From the NCBI RefSeq assembly GCF_002160135.1, contig NZ_NFJZ01000016.1:1-55865 (forward strand): a stretch of 55,865 nt of DNA. The letters run 5' to 3'. Of the stretch, positions 9,193 to 19,699 are shown piece by piece. The notes under the pieces were generated by a model. The model did not search any database. It had not been told where the DNA came from and worked only from the letters and a program-made list of their open reading frames with translations. The stretch is from Lachnoclostridium sp. An196 (GTDB taxonomy: Bacteria; Bacillota; Clostridia; Lachnospirales; Lachnospiraceae). Both the position numbers and the translations under genes were made by a program. Each line of letters opens with the position of its first letter. The first letter of the stretch is position 1.

Positions 9193-9828
9193 ATGGCAGG
9201 AATTCAGGAAGTTTATGATCTGGTAGTAAAGGGAAAAGCAAAAGTAATCGCAGGCGCGGTTCAGGAAGCGCTGGATGCAGGATGTGATCCCACCGAAGTG
9301 CTGAACAAAGGCATGATCGCGGCTATGGACGAGGTTGGCGCGAAATTCAAAAACGGCGAGATCTTCGTTCCGGAGATGCTGGTTGCAGCAAGAGCCATGA
9401 AAAAAGGTGTAGAGGTACTGAAACCCCATCTGGCAAGCGGTGTGGCAGGAGCTGCCGGCAAAGTGGTAATCGGAACCGTTGCAGGAGACCTGCATGATAT
9501 CGGAAAGAACCTGGTTGCTATGATGCTGGAGTCTTCTGGATTCGAAGTCATCGACCTTGGCGTAGATGTTCCGAAGGAGAAATTTATTGAAACTGTTGAA
9601 GCAAATCCGGATACCAAGATCGTATGCTGCTCCGCTCTTCTGACAACGACGATGCCGGCTCTGAAAGATACGGTAACTGCTCTGAACGAGGCACCGTTCC
9701 GTTCCAATATTAAGGTTATGGTAGGCGGCGCTCCTATTACTCAGGCATTTGCGGACGAGATTGGCGCGGATGCGTATACAGAGGATGCTGCATCCTGTGC
9801 TCAGAGAGCAAAAGAGATCGTTGCATAA
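9193..9828 (+). CDS. Corrinoid (B12-binding) methyl-carrier protein
   Basis: A 211-residue two-domain corrinoid protein. Residues ~1-85 form the helical cap domain (NGEIFVPEMLVAARAM), and the rest is the B12-binding Rossmann domain with the base-off signature GDLHDIGKNLV, in which His is the lower cobalt ligand. This is followed by CSALLTTTMP and MVGGAPIT. It shuttles methyl groups between an unidentified substrate methyltransferase and the MeTr encoded upstream. The ATG at 9193 is chosen because GGAGG at 9180-9184 is correctly spaced; the ATG at 9178 overlaps that site. A terminator follows. Confidence 0.92.
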   Translation: MAGIQEVYDLVVKGKAKVIAGAVQEALDAGCDPTEVLNKGMIAAMDEVGAKFKNGEIFVPEMLVAARAMKKGVEVLKPHLASGVAGAAGKVVIGTVAGDLHDIGKNLVAMMLESSGFEVIDLGVDVPKEKFIETVEANPDTKIVCCSALLTTTMPALKDTVTALNEAPFRSNIKVMVGGAPITQAFADEIGADAYTEDAASCAQRAKEIVA

Positions 9829-9848
9829 TCATTGTTTCTTCCTTCTGC

Positions 9849-9883
9849 GGGGATTCTGCCGTTTGGCAGGATCCCCCTTTTCT
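9849..9883 (+). terminator. Intrinsic terminator after corrinoid protein gene
   Basis: GGGGATTCTGCC pairs with GGCAGGATCCCC, with small bulges and a short loop, followed by CTTTTCTG. It ends the methyltransferase-corrinoid operon. Confidence 0.7.
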
Positions 9884-9984
9884 GTTTGTTTCGGTGGAAA
9901 AATCGATGAGGGCATGTTATACTGGATTTCAACAGGAAGATGCGGCGGGAATTCGCTCTGCGCCGCTGCGGAAGGATGAAAAAA

Positions 9985-10473
9985 ATGACATATACAGAAT
10001 TATGCAGGGAAGTTCGGGGCGCCAATCTGGTGTTGGTGGGAATCGGCGAGGATTTGGAGGGAGATCTGGACGGATTCTACCGGAGCCTTTCGGAGCTTCT
10101 TCAGAAAAAAGATTATTTTATCGTGACATTAAAAGACCGTGACAGTCTGGAAAAAGCAGGTTTGTTTTCAGAACAGATCACTGCTCCCCTTCAGAAGGGA
10201 GAGGACGCAGTAAGCTGGGACCGGTATCTGAACTGGCTGGGATTTACATTGAATCAGAACCTGTGTATTCTGGAGCTTGGCGTAGGATTTCTGAGACCGG
10301 AGGTGATCCGGTTTCCTTTTGAGAAGACCTGCTATTTTAACCAGAAGTCCAGGTATATCCGGGTTCATGACCGGTTCTGGCAGCTTTCTGCCGAGATCGC
10401 GGACCGGGGAGTATCCGTCGGACAGCCGCCGGCGGTATTTTTTACAGAAGGCAGAGAGGAGGCGGCGCAATGA
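9985..10473 (+). CDS. Short Sir2/SirTM-like protein, function unknown
   Basis: A protein of about 162 residues upstream of hisH. The segment CILELGVGFLRPEVIRFPFE (near residue 90) resembles the C-terminal part of macrodomain-linked sirtuins (SirTM), where LELGVG followed by a proline and PF is conserved. The N-terminal segment GANLVLVGIGEDLEGD occupies the place of the sirtuin NAD-binding loop but lacks a clear GAGAS motif, and no zinc cysteines are seen. It may be a degenerate or non-catalytic relative. The start at 9985 is favoured by AGGA 8 bases upstream; 9976 is possible. Its end overlaps the hisH start (ATGA), implying co-translation. Confidence 0.55.
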   Translation: MTYTELCREVRGANLVLVGIGEDLEGDLDGFYRSLSELLQKKDYFIVTLKDRDSLEKAGLFSEQITAPLQKGEDAVSWDRYLNWLGFTLNQNLCILELGVGFLRPEVIRFPFEKTCYFNQKSRYIRVHDRFWQLSAEIADRGVSVGQPPAVFFTEGREEAAQ

Positions 10474-11075
10474 TTGCGGTTATCGATTACGATGCGGGAA
10501 ATATCCGGAGTGTGGAAAAAGCGCTTCTGCATATTGGTCAGGAGGTATGTGTCACCCGCAGCAGGGAAGAGATCCTGAAAGCAGATAAAGTAATTCTGCC
10601 GGGAGTGGGTGCTTTTGGAGATGCCATGGAGCATCTGGAAGCGTACGGGCTGACAGATGTGATCCGCGAAGCAGTAAAACGTAAAACGCCGTTTCTTGGT
10701 ATCTGCCTGGGACTGCAGCTTTTATTTGAGTCCAGCGAAGAGGCGCCGGGGGTATCCGGACTGGGAATCCTGAAAGGGAAGATTTTGCGTATTCCGGAAG
10801 GAGAGGGCAGGAAGATCCCGCACATGGGATGGAACTGTCTGGAGCTGTCCGGGGATGGGAGGCTGTTCCGGGGCCTGGGGAAGAATCCTTATGTGTATTT
10901 TGTGCATTCGTATTACCTGAAGGCGCAGGATGAAGGCATTGTGAAAGCCAGAACAGAGTATGGCGTGCAGATCCATGCGTCTGTGGAACAGGAAAATGTG
11001 TTTGCCTGTCAGTTCCATCCGGAAAAAAGCAGCGATGTGGGACTTCATATCCTGAACAATTTTGCCGGGTTATAA
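10470..11075 (+). CDS. hisH: Imidazole glycerol phosphate synthase, glutaminase subunit
   Basis: A 201-residue class-I glutamine amidotransferase that supplies ammonia to HisF in histidine synthesis. The nucleophile Cys lies in [11 protein letters not shown] (near residue 79), and the His and Glu of the triad lie in QFHPEKS (near residue 183). The N-terminus [18 protein letters not shown] is typical of HisH. hisF follows after 17 bases. No other his genes lie near, so this pair is separated from the rest of the pathway. Confidence 0.95.
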   Translation: MIAVIDYDAGNIRSVEKALLHIGQEVCVTRSREEILKADKVILPGVGAFGDAMEHLEAYGLTDVIREAVKRKTPFLGICLGLQLLFESSEEAPGVSGLGILKGKILRIPEGEGRKIPHMGWNCLELSGDGRLFRGLGKNPYVYFVHSYYLKAQDEGIVKARTEYGVQIHASVEQENVFACQFHPEKSSDVGLHILNNFAGL

Positions 11076-11092
11076 TCAGGAGGACGGAAGAT

Positions 11093-11854
11093 ATGCTGAC
11101 TAAAAGAATTATTCCCTGTCTGGATGTAAACAACGGACGGGTGGTAAAAGGTGTGAATTTTGTAAATCTTCGGGACGCGGGAGATCCTGTGGAGATTGCG
11201 GCGGCCTATGACCGGGCGGGAGCGGATGAACTGGTATTTCTGGACATTACCGCTTCTTCTGACGACAGGAACACAGTGGTCGATATGGTGAGTCGGGTGG
11301 CCGAGACGGTGTTCATTCCATTCACGGTAGGAGGAGGTATCCGTACCGTAGATGATTTCCGGACGATCCTGCGTGCAGGAGCAGACAAGATATCCGTCAA
11401 TTCGGCGGCGATCGTGAGGCCTGAACTGATCCGGGAAGCCGCGGACAAATTCGGCAGCCAGTGCGTGGTGGTGGCCATCGACGCCAGAAGGCGCGCCGAT
11501 GGAAGCGGATGGAATATTTATAAAAATGGCGGCCGTGTGGATATGGGAATCGACGCGGTGGAATGGGCCGAGAGAGTCAGCGAGCTGGGAGCGGGAGAGA
11601 TTCTGCTGACCAGCATGGACTGCGACGGGACCAAAGCGGGATATGATATTGAACTGACCCGTGCGGTGGCGGACCATGTGCCGGTTCCGGTTATCGCTTC
11701 CGGTGGAGCCGGTACTCTGGAACATTTCAAAGAGGCGCTGACAGACGGGGGTGCAGACGCGGCGCTGGCCGCTTCCCTGTTCCATTACAAGGAACTGGAG
11801 ATCAGCCAGGTAAAAGAGTATCTGCGGGGCTATGATATCCCGGTACGTTTATAG
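11093..11854 (+). CDS. hisF: Imidazole glycerol phosphate synthase, cyclase subunit
   Basis: A 253-residue (beta/alpha)8 barrel that converts PRFAR plus ammonia to imidazole glycerol phosphate and AICAR. Conserved catalytic Asp residues appear in [15 protein letters not shown] (Asp11) and VVVAIDARR; phosphate-binding loops are seen at FTVGGGIRT and [13 protein letters not shown]. The length is standard. An AGGAGG ribosome site lies before the ATG. It is followed after 11 bases by ung, suggesting one transcript from 9985 into ung. Confidence 0.97.
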   Translation: MLTKRIIPCLDVNNGRVVKGVNFVNLRDAGDPVEIAAAYDRAGADELVFLDITASSDDRNTVVDMVSRVAETVFIPFTVGGGIRTVDDFRTILRAGADKISVNSAAIVRPELIREAADKFGSQCVVVAIDARRRADGSGWNIYKNGGRVDMGIDAVEWAERVSELGAGEILLTSMDCDGTKAGYDIELTRAVADHVPVPVIASGGAGTLEHFKEALTDGGADAALAASLFHYKELEISQVKEYLRGYDIPVRL

Positions 11855-11865
11855 GAGGAGAGAAG

Positions 11866-12540
11866 ATGGGAGCGATAAGCAATGACTGGCTGGAGCCGCT
11901 GAAACCGGAGTTTGGGAAGCCATATTACGCGAAATTATATAAGACCGTGATGCATGAATATCAGACACGCCTGATTTTTCCGCCCGCTGACGACATTTTT
12001 AACGCGTTTGAACTGACGCCGCTTTCAGAAGTGAAGGTGGTGATTCTGGGACAGGATCCGTATCATGGGGACGGGCAGGCCCATGGACTGTGTTTTTCCG
12101 TAAAACCGGATGTGGAGATTCCTCCGTCTCTGGTAAATATCTATCAGGAACTGCATGATGACTGCGGCTGTTATATACCGAATAACGGTTATCTGGAAAA
12201 ATGGGCCAGAGAAGGCGTGCTGCTTTTAAATACGGTGCTGACTGTTCGCGCGCATCAGGCGAATTCTCACAGGGGAATCGGATGGGAGGAATTCACAGAT
12301 GCGGCGATCCGTATTTTGGATCAGCAGGACCGGCCGATTGTGTTCATGCTGTGGGGGAGACCTGCGCAGGCGAAGAAAGCCATGCTTCATAATCCGCGGC
12401 ATCTGATCCTGGAAGCTCCGCATCCGAGCCCGCTTTCTGCGTACAGAGGATTTTTCGGATGCAAACATTTCAGCAAGGCGAATGAATTTCTGAAAGAGCA
12501 CGGTCTGACGCCCATCGACTGGCAGATTGAAAATCAATAG
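11866..12540 (+). CDS. ung: Uracil-DNA glycosylase (family 1)
   Basis: A 224-residue enzyme that removes uracil from DNA and starts base-excision repair. Family signatures are complete: VVILGQDPYHGDGQAHGLCF holds the catalytic Asp and the water-activating loop, LLLNTVLTVRAHQANSH the uracil-recognition Asn, and APHPSPLSAYRGFFGCKHF the leucine-intercalation loop with its His. It closes the hisHF-ung gene string; only 24 bases separate it from the histidine kinase. Confidence 0.97.
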   Translation: MGAISNDWLEPLKPEFGKPYYAKLYKTVMHEYQTRLIFPPADDIFNAFELTPLSEVKVVILGQDPYHGDGQAHGLCFSVKPDVEIPPSLVNIYQELHDDCGCYIPNNGYLEKWAREGVLLLNTVLTVRAHQANSHRGIGWEEFTDAAIRILDQQDRPIVFMLWGRPAQAKKAMLHNPRHLILEAPHPSPLSAYRGFFGCKHFSKANEFLKEHGLTPIDWQIENQ

Positions 12541-12564
12541 AGCTTCGACATTCTGGGGGAGATT

Positions 12565-15135
12565 ATGGAAGCGTTAAAGAAAAAAACAAGCCGTTTTCTG
12601 TGGGGAAGCCTGATTGGCCTGATACTTCTCTGCATCGGCGTATTTGTATGGATTACGACTTTTATGCTCAGGGAAAGCGAAAACACAATCACGCAGGTGG
12701 TCAATCTTTATATGGAAGAAATGAACAGTCAGCTTCAGCGTCATTTTAGTTCGCTGATAGGAATGCGGCTGTTTCAGGTAGAGGGGATTACGGAGATCGT
12801 ACCGCCTGATGGCGCGGATACGTTTGACGCCGAGCTGGCGGAGCGGCTGGAGTCCGCAGGAAGAAAAAGGGATTTTGTTTATATGGCCCTTTACAATACG
12901 GAAGGAGAAGAATTTTTAATATACGGCGATCCGGTTTCTGTTATTAATAAAGATTTTTATATTGAGGAGATGAATGGGGGCAGGCAGACAGCAGCCACGG
13001 GAGAAACAGCAAATGGAGATGTTTTGCTGCTGTATGGGATTTCTGTCGGCTTCCCTTATTCAAAGGGATATACCCTTCCGGACGGGAGCCGGTGCACGGC
13101 GCTGACAGTAGGGCTTCCTATCGAGAAACTGAATGCGGCGCTTGCTTTAAACGGAGACGGAAGTCTGGTATTTTCCCATATCATCCGCAGGGATGGCAGC
13201 TTTGTTGTACAGAATTCAGATATACCGAATAATAATTATTATGAATGGCTTCAGAACAATGCGGATTTTGGGGAGAGAGAGACGGAGCAGGTCATAGACG
13301 AGCTTAAAAATGCGGTAAACAGAGAAGAACCGTATTCCATGGTGTTTTCCATAGATGGAGAAAGAAGGCATGTGTATTGCACTCATTTGGAGAACTCAGA
13401 ATGGACACTGGTGACGGTCATGCCTCATGGAGGACTGGACGACGCGGTGGCGGGCCTGGGAGGAAGCCGGATCTCTGTGACACTCGCCGGATGCGGACTT
13501 CTTCTGGCGGCCACACTTGTGATCTTTTTTATATATATGGGAATGTCACGGCGCCAGATAGAAGCGACAGAAAAGGCCCAGAGAGAAGCAGAACGGGCCA
13601 ATCTGGCAAAAAGCGAGTTTCTTTCCAATATGAGCCACGATATCCGCACCCCCATGAATGCCATTGTGGGAATGACGGCGATTGCTTCCGCCAATATCGA
13701 CAAGCCGGAACAGGTGAAAACCTGTCTGCAGAAGATTACTTTATCCAGCAGGCATCTTCTGGGCCTGATCAACGATGTGCTGGATATGTCGAAGATTGAA
13801 AGCGGTAAACTGAATCTGAATACAGAGCTGGTCAGCCTGAGGGAAACTATGGAAAGTCTGGTCAGTATTGTCCAGCCTCAGGTAAAAGCAAAGGGACAGT
13901 CTTTTAATATTTCGGTGCAGCATATTTCGTCGGAACAGGTGTTGTGCGATGGAGTGCGCCTGAATCAGATACTGATCAATCTTTTGTCAAATGCTGTAAA
14001 ATTTACTCCGGAAGGCGGAAGCATCAGTGTCGCGGTCACCCAGGAACTTTCGCCAAGAGGAGAAAAATGGGTACGTACGCATTTTCGGGTGAAAGACAAT
14101 GGAATGGGAATGACGCCTGAGTTTCAGAAGAAGATCTTTGAGTCGTTTGCGCGCGAGGATACCAGAAGGGTACGGAAGATCGAGGGCAGCGGCCTGGGAA
14201 TGGCAATTACAAAATATATTGTGGATAAGATGGAAGGAACTATAGAAGTTCAGAGTAAGCTGGAAAAGGGTTCGGAATTCCATGTGACGCTGGACTTTGA
14301 AAAGGCGGAAGTACCGGAAGAAGAAATGTCTCTGCCGGCATGGGATATGCTGGTGGTGGACGATGATGAACAGCTTTGCCGGGATGTGGTGCATTCCCTG
14401 GATGAACTTGGCGTTCACGCCGAATACGCACTGAACGGAGAGACCGCGGTGCGGATGGCGGAAGAGCGGGACAGAGAAGGCCGGGGTTATCACATTGTTC
14501 TTCTGGACTGGAAGATGCCGGGAATCGGCGGCTTGGAGACAGCAAAGGAAATGCGGGGGAAAATCGGGAATCATATTCCGATTCTGCTGATTTCGGCTTA
14601 CGACTGGTCTGATTTTGAGGAAGAGGCGAAAGCGGCGGGCATCAGCGGTTTTATATCCAAACCTTTGTTCAAATCCGCATTGTATTACGGATTGGAGCCG
14701 TATACGGGTTCTGAATGTCAAAGAGAGGAACCTGTGGAGGCGGAAGAGAACTTTGGCGGAGTACGCCTTCTGGTGGCGGAGGATAATGATATTAACTGGG
14801 AGATTGCAAATGAATTATTGTCCGCAAGAGGATTTGAGCTGGAGTGGGCGGAAAACGGCCGCCAGTGCGTAGATATGTTCATGGAAAATGAACCGGGATA
14901 TTATAAGGCCATCCTTATGGACCTTCGTATGCCTGTGATGGATGGATATGAGGCGGCGAAAGCCATCAGGAATCTGGAAGAACGTCCGGACGGAAAAGAG
15001 ATTCCGGTTATTGCCATGACGGCAGACGCGTTTGCAGAGGATGTCAGCCGCTGTCTGGAATACGGTATGAATGCGCATGTGGCGAAGCCGCTGGACATCG
15101 ATGAGCTGGTGAGGACGATCAAGAGGCTGCTCTGA
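12565..15135 (+). CDS. Hybrid sensor histidine kinase with two receiver domains
   Basis: An 856-residue membrane signalling protein. A transmembrane helix lies near residues 12-35, then a ~260-residue extracellular sensor region, and a second helix near 308-328. The HisKA site is SEFLSNMSHDIRTPMNAIVG (phosphorylated His), the ATPase N-box is NQILINLLSNAVKF, and the G boxes are DNGMGM and GSGLGMAI. Two receiver domains follow: VVDDDEQ with LLDWKMPG, and VAEDNDINWEIA with LMDLRMPVMDGYEAA. No separate response regulator or output gene is nearby, so its downstream partner is unknown. A terminator follows directly. Confidence 0.93.
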   Translation: MEALKKKTSRFLWGSLIGLILLCIGVFVWITTFMLRESENTITQVVNLYMEEMNSQLQRHFSSLIGMRLFQVEGITEIVPPDGADTFDAELAERLESAGRKRDFVYMALYNTEGEEFLIYGDPVSVINKDFYIEEMNGGRQTAATGETANGDVLLLYGISVGFPYSKGYTLPDGSRCTALTVGLPIEKLNAALALNGDGSLVFSHIIRRDGSFVVQNSDIPNNNYYEWLQNNADFGERETEQVIDELKNAVNREEPYSMVFSIDGERRHVYCTHLENSEWTLVTVMPHGGLDDAVAGLGGSRISVTLAGCGLLLAATLVIFFIYMGMSRRQIEATEKAQREAERANLAKSEFLSNMSHDIRTPMNAIVGMTAIASANIDKPEQVKTCLQKITLSSRHLLGLINDVLDMSKIESGKLNLNTELVSLRETMESLVSIVQPQVKAKGQSFNISVQHISSEQVLCDGVRLNQILINLLSNAVKFTPEGGSISVAVTQELSPRGEKWVRTHFRVKDNGMGMTPEFQKKIFESFAREDTRRVRKIEGSGLGMAITKYIVDKMEGTIEVQSKLEKGSEFHVTLDFEKAEVPEEEMSLPAWDMLVVDDDEQLCRDVVHSLDELGVHAEYALNGETAVRMAEERDREGRGYHIVLLDWKMPGIGGLETAKEMRGKIGNHIPILLISAYDWSDFEEEAKAAGISGFISKPLFKSALYYGLEPYTGSECQREEPVEAEENFGGVRLLVAEDNDINWEIANELLSARGFELEWAENGRQCVDMFMENEPGYYKAILMDLRMPVMDGYEAAKAIRNLEERPDGKEIPVIAMTADAFAEDVSRCLEYGMNAHVAKPLDIDELVRTIKRLL

Positions 15136-15164
15136 GTTTACAACAGATTTTTTATTCATTTGAA

Positions 15165-15197
15165 AAAACGGAACTGTTTTGACACAGTTCCGTTTTT
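15165..15197. terminator. Bidirectional intrinsic terminator
   Basis: AAAACGGAACTGT and ACAGTTCCGTTTT form a perfect 13-bp stem with a 6-base loop, with A and T runs on the two sides. It sits between the ends of two convergent genes and can serve both. Confidence 0.9.
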
Positions 15198-15217
15198 GGG
15201 GTTTCAGGCAATGCCTG

Positions 15218-18200
15218 TTATGCTTCTTTTCTCTGTTCTTCCTTTTCTTCTTTGTGAAGATTCTTGAACGCGCTGCTCAGCATGAGTTTTATCCGGTTGA
15301 GCTGGTTCACTTCGCTGGCGCCGGGATCATAGTCGATAGCCACAATATTGGAGGATGGGTGGCGGCGGCGCAGTTCCTTGATCACACCTTTTCCGACGAT
15401 ATGGTTCGGCAGGCAGGCAAACGGCTGTGTGCAGACGATATTCGGCGTGCCGCCTTCGATCAGCTCCAGCATTTCGGCTGTCAGGAACCAACCTTCGCCG
15501 GTCTGATTTCCTAAAGAAACGATGTCTTTCGCCATATCTGCCATGTGGTCGATATTGGAAGAAGGAGTAAAGTGGATACTTTTCTTCAGGGCTTTATTGG
15601 CCGGAGCGCGGAAAAATTCCAGAGCCCGGATGCCCAGGCGCCCCATCATGGCTCCTGATTTTTTCTTCCCCAGATAGTGCGCTTTAAACTCCGTGTTTTT
15701 GAAACAGTAAAGCAGGAAGTCCATCAGATCCGGAACAACTGCTTCAGCCCCCTCGGCTTCCAGAAGGTCAACCAGTCCGTTATTGGCGGATGGCGAGAAT
15801 TTTACCAGGATCTCGCCCACAATGCCCACGCGCGGTTTGACTTCATTGGTCACCGGTATATTGTCAAATGTTTCTACAATCTCGCTGCAGAGCCGCTTGA
15901 ATCCTTTCCAGCTCGGATGCTTTTTCATAAGGAACGACTTGCAGCGCTCGTTTAACTGTTCATGCACCCGGTCGGCCTCGCCAGGAACAGATTCATAAGG
16001 CCGGGTGTGATAGAGTACCCGCATAAAAAGATCTCCGAATACAAGAGCGTAGATGCCTTTAAACAGCATCTCCGGCGTGAACTTGAAGCCGGGGTTTTTC
16101 TCCAGACCGCTCAGGTTGATGGAGATGACCGGGATATTGGGATGTCCCGCGTTCTCCAGCGCCCGGCGGATAAAGCCGATGTAGTTGGAGGCCCGGCATC
16201 CGCCTCCGGTCTGAGAGATCAGGATGGCGGTCTTGTTCAGGTCGTATTTACCGGACAGCACTGCTTCCATAATCTGACCGATGACGATCAGGGACGGGTA
16301 GCAGGCGTCGTTGTTCACATATTTCAGTCCCAGATCCACTGCGGTTCTTCCTGCGCGGGGAAGCACGTCGATGTGATAGCCGCAGGAGCGGAACGCCGTT
16401 TCCAGCAGATTGAAGTGGATCGGCGACATATCCGGGCAGAGAATCGTGTAATCTTTGCGCATATCTTCCGTGAAGATGACCCGCTGGTAAGCGGAAGATA
16501 CGACGGTCCGCTTTTCCTGGTTCTTTTCCCGTACCCGGATCGCCGCCAGCAGGGAGCGGATACGGATACGCGCCGCGCCCAGGTTGCTTACCTCGTCGAT
16601 TTTCAGGCAGGTGTAAATCTTGCCGGAACCTGTCAGGATCTCATTTACCTGATCGGTGGTGACTGCATCCAGTCCACAGCCAAAGGAATTGAGCTGCACC
16701 AGATCCAGATCGTCCCTGGTCTTCACAAAATTTGCCGCCGCATACAGGCGGGAGTGATACATCCACTGGTCCATGACACGCAGGGGGCGTTCCTCTTCGT
16801 GAAGATGGGAGACGCTGTCCTCGGTCAGGACTGCCAGCCCGTAGCTGTTGATCATCTCTGAGATACCGTGGTTGATTTCATTGTCAATATGGTAGGGGCG
16901 TCCTGCCAGCACGATGCCGTGGGCATGGTTCTCCTCCATCCATTTCAGTGTTTCTTCCCCTTTTTTGCAGATATCCAGGCGTGTCTGGCGCAGTTCTTCC
17001 CATGCTGCCTCCGCGGCTTCGGTGATTTCCTCCGCCGTCATGCCTTTCTCCCCTTCAAATTCTTCGATTAACCGCTTCGTCAGGATTTCCAGACTTTCAA
17101 AACTCAGGAACGGGTTGCGGAAGTCGAAGCGGTCGGACCGCAGTTCTTCCATATTGTTCTTGATGTTTTCCGCGTATGAAGTGACGATCGGGCAGTTGTA
17201 ATGGTTGTTGGCATCCTTGAACTCGTTGCGCTCATACGGAATGCACGGATAAAAAATGAACGGAATGTTGTGCTGCAGGAGCCATTTTACATGGCCGTGC
17301 GCCAGTTTCGCCGGATAACATTCGGACTCGCTGGGGATCGATTCGATGCCCTGCTCGTAAATCTCGTGCGTGGAGATGGGCGACAGTACTACCCGGTATC
17401 CCAGCCTGGTGAAAAACGTGAACCAGAACGGATAGTTTTCGTACATGTTCAGGACTCTCGGAATTCCCACCAGTCCGCGGGAGGCTTCCTCGTCTGTCAG
17501 CGGTTCGTAGGAGAACAGACGCTGGTTTTTATATTCAAACAAGTTCGGCGCGTGATGCTCGTTCTTTTCTTTTCCAAGTCCCCGTTCGCAGCGGTTGCCG
17601 GAGATGTAGCGCCGTCCGCCGGAGAATTTATTGATGGTCAGACGGCAGTTGTTGGTGCAGCCGCGGCACTTGGTCATGGAAGTGGAGTATTCCAGTTTCT
17701 CCATCTCTTCTCTGGACAGCATGGTCGTCTGCTGGCCTTCATAACGCTCACGGGCGATCAGCGCCGCGCCGAATGCACCCATGATTCCGGAAATGTCCGG
17801 ACGGATGACTTCACATCCGGCGATCTTTTCCAGGCTGCGCAGAACCGCGTTATTGTAGAACGTGCCGCCCTGGACGACGATGTGTTTCCCGAGGGATGAT
17901 GCATCCGATATTTTGATAACCTTAAACAGCGCGTTCTTGATGACGGAATAGGCAAGGCCGGCGGAGATGTCGTCCACGCCCGCGCCCTCTTTCTGCGCCT
18001 GTTTCACACGGGAATTCATAAATACAGTACAGCGGGTTCCCAGGTCAATGGGATTCTCGGCGAACAGAGCCGCCTGCGCGAAATCCTGAATGGAAAGATT
18101 CAGAGATTTTGCAAAGGTCTCGATAAAGGAACCGCAGCCGGAGGAACATGCCTCGTTGAGCTGTACGTTGTCTACGGTATGATTTTTAATGTGGATGCAC

Positions 18201-19480
18201 TTCATATCCTGACCGCCGATGTCCAGGATGCAGTCCACATCCGGATCGAAGAACTGCGCCGCATAGTAGTGGGAGATTGTCTCCACTTCGCCTTCGTCCA
18301 GCATCAGGGCGGCTTTTACAAGCGCTTCCCCGTAGCCGGTGGAACAGGAACGGACAATATGCGCTTTTTCCGGAAGCTTGGAAAACAGGTCCTTCAATGC
18401 TTCCAATGTGATATGTAAAGTGCTTCCGTTGTTGTTGTTGTAGAAAGAGTAGAGCAGGGATCCATCCTCGCCCACCAGCGCGATCTTGGTGGTGGTGGAC
18501 CCGGCGTCGATGCCCAGGAAACAGTTCCCTTCATAATCTTCCAGGCTGCGTTTCTGTACCTTCGCTCTGGAATGGCGGGCCTCAAAGGCATCAAATTCTT
18601 CCTGGTTGCGGAACAGCGGATCCAGACGTTCTACCTCGAAGGCAATCTGTATTTTGCTGTGCAGCTTTGCGATGATATCCTGTGCCGGAATTGCTTTTTC
18701 CTGCTTGGACAGGAGCGCGGAGCCGGACGCTGCGAACAGGTGGGAAAATTTCGGGATGATCGTGTGTTCCTCGTCCAGATTCAAAGTCCGGATAAATGCG
18801 GACCGAAGTTCGGAGAGGAAATGAAGCGGTCCTCCCAGGAACGCCACATGTCCCCGGATGGGCTTTCCGCAGGCCAGACCGCTGATGGTCTGGTTGACAA
18901 CAGCCTGAAAAATAGATGCAGCCAGATCTTCCTTGGTCGCTCCTTCATTGATCAGAGGCTGGATGTCGGTCTTTGCGAAGACGCCGCACCGTGCCGCGAT
19001 GGAATACATGGATTTGTAGCTTTTGGCATATTCGTTCAGGCCGGAAGCGTCGGTCTGCAGAAGGGACGCCATCTGGTCGATGAAGGAACCGGTGCCGCCG
19101 GCGCAGATGCCGTTCATACGCTGCTCCACGTTTCCTCCTTCAAAATAAATGATCTTGGCGTCTTCCCCGCCCAGCTCGATGGCCACGTCGGTTTTCGGGG
19201 CGAAGGTCTGCAGTGCCTCGGAAACGGCAACGACTTCCTGTGCAAACGGAATATCCAGATATTGCGCCAGGGTCAGCCCGCCGGATCCGGTGATGACCGG
19301 ATATACGTCCATGGGACCCAGGGCCTCCACGGCGCGCTCCAGGAGCATGGCGAGCGTTTCCTGGATATTTGCAAAATGTCTTTCGTAATCGGAAAACAGA
19401 ATGCGGTTTTCCGGATTCAGAACTGCAATCTTAACGGTAGTGGAACCGATATCGATTCCCAAACGGTAACATTTGTTCAT
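15218..19480 (-). CDS. Long 2-hydroxyacyl-CoA dehydratase activase-family protein (BcrA/BadF-type ASKHA plus DUF2229)
   Basis: A protein of about 1420 residues with two ASKHA domains in tandem ([19 protein letters not shown] at the N-terminus, [16 protein letters not shown] near residue 310). Each has the [16 protein letters not shown] glycine loop with an Fe-S cysteine. A cysteine motif [11 protein letters not shown] follows near residue 600, then a long DUF2229 and dehydratase-like region. Short activases use ATP to inject an electron into 2-hydroxyacyl-CoA dehydratases; the role of this giant fused form is not established. No dehydratase subunits lie nearby. The start at 19480 (MNKCYRLG) is chosen by domain alignment; the frame is open to 19546, with a GAGGTGA about 25 bases upstream of the ATG. 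Confidence 0.85.
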   Translation of the reverse strand: MNKCYRLGIDIGSTTVKIAVLNPENRILFSDYERHFANIQETLAMLLERAVEALGPMDVYPVITGSGGLTLAQYLDIPFAQEVVAVSEALQTFAPKTDVAIELGGEDAKIIYFEGGNVEQRMNGICAGGTGSFIDQMASLLQTDASGLNEYAKSYKSMYSIAARCGVFAKTDIQPLINEGATKEDLAASIFQAVVNQTISGLACGKPIRGHVAFLGGPLHFLSELRSAFIRTLNLDEEHTIIPKFSHLFAASGSALLSKQEKAIPAQDIIAKLHSKIQIAFEVERLDPLFRNQEEFDAFEARHSRAKVQKRSLEDYEGNCFLGIDAGSTTTKIALVGEDGSLLYSFYNNNNGSTLHITLEALKDLFSKLPEKAHIVRSCSTGYGEALVKAALMLDEGEVETISHYYAAQFFDPDVDCILDIGGQDMKCIHIKNHTVDNVQLNEACSSGCGSFIETFAKSLNLSIQDFAQAALFAENPIDLGTRCTVFMNSRVKQAQKEGAGVDDISAGLAYSVIKNALFKVIKISDASSLGKHIVVQGGTFYNNAVLRSLEKIAGCEVIRPDISGIMGAFGAALIARERYEGQQTTMLSREEMEKLEYSTSMTKCRGCTNNCRLTINKFSGGRRYISGNRCERGLGKEKNEHHAPNLFEYKNQRLFSYEPLTDEEASRGLVGIPRVLNMYENYPFWFTFFTRLGYRVVLSPISTHEIYEQGIESIPSESECYPAKLAHGHVKWLLQHNIPFIFYPCIPYERNEFKDANNHYNCPIVTSYAENIKNNMEELRSDRFDFRNPFLSFESLEILTKRLIEEFEGEKGMTAEEITEAAEAAWEELRQTRLDICKKGEETLKWMEENHAHGIVLAGRPYHIDNEINHGISEMINSYGLAVLTEDSVSHLHEEERPLRVMDQWMYHSRLYAAANFVKTRDDLDLVQLNSFGCGLDAVTTDQVNEILTGSGKIYTCLKIDEVSNLGAARIRIRSLLAAIRVREKNQEKRTVVSSAYQRVIFTEDMRKDYTILCPDMSPIHFNLLETAFRSCGYHIDVLPRAGRTAVDLGLKYVNNDACYPSLIVIGQIMEAVLSGKYDLNKTAILISQTGGGCRASNYIGFIRRALENAGHPNIPVISINLSGLEKNPGFKFTPEMLFKGIYALVFGDLFMRVLYHTRPYESVPGEADRVHEQLNERCKSFLMKKHPSWKGFKRLCSEIVETFDNIPVTNEVKPRVGIVGEILVKFSPSANNGLVDLLEAEGAEAVVPDLMDFLLYCFKNTEFKAHYLGKKKSGAMMGRLGIRALEFFRAPANKALKKSIHFTPSSNIDHMADMAKDIVSLGNQTGEGWFLTAEMLELIEGGTPNIVCTQPFACLPNHIVGKGVIKELRRRHPSSNIVAIDYDPGASEVNQLNRIKLMLSSAFKNLHKEEKEEQRKEA

Positions 19481-19627
19481 AATTGGCAGCTTTTCTGCTT
19501 TCACCTCACATCTTTTCTTCTGTAATTTGATTTCATTTTGAACCACGGTATATTATATGAAAAGTATGCGGATGAGTCCATAAAAATTTTGTAAAGATTT
19601 GCGGATGTATAAATCAATCCCAGTTCA

Positions 19628-19656
19628 TTGACAAACAGCCTGGGAAAATCTATAAT
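19628..19656 (+). promoter_or_regulatory. Consensus sigma-A promoter of the rhomboid-like gene
   Basis: TTGACA (19628-19633), a 17-base spacer and TATAAT (19651-19656) match the consensus exactly. The transcript would start near 19663, just before a strong leader hairpin. Confidence 0.85.
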
Positions 19657-19667
19657 GTGACTTGAAC

Positions 19668-19699
19668 GTGCATCCGGCCGGAAGATCGGCTGGATGCAC
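19668..19699 (+). other. Leader hairpin, not a terminator
   Basis: GTGCATCCGGCCG pairs with CGGCTGGATGCAC in a 13-bp stem (one G-T pair) around a 6-base loop, directly after the predicted transcription start. There is no T run, so termination is unlikely. It may protect the mRNA or control translation. Confidence 0.6.

Noticed and set aside
10470-11854. HisH/HisF-like pair for a non-histidine pathway
   Set aside because: Both sequences carry the canonical histidine-pathway motifs, and nothing nearby suggests sugar modification.
15962-16861. Plus-strand open frames opposite the long activase
   Set aside because: They mirror the codon bias of the minus-strand gene and have no motifs or ribosome sites.
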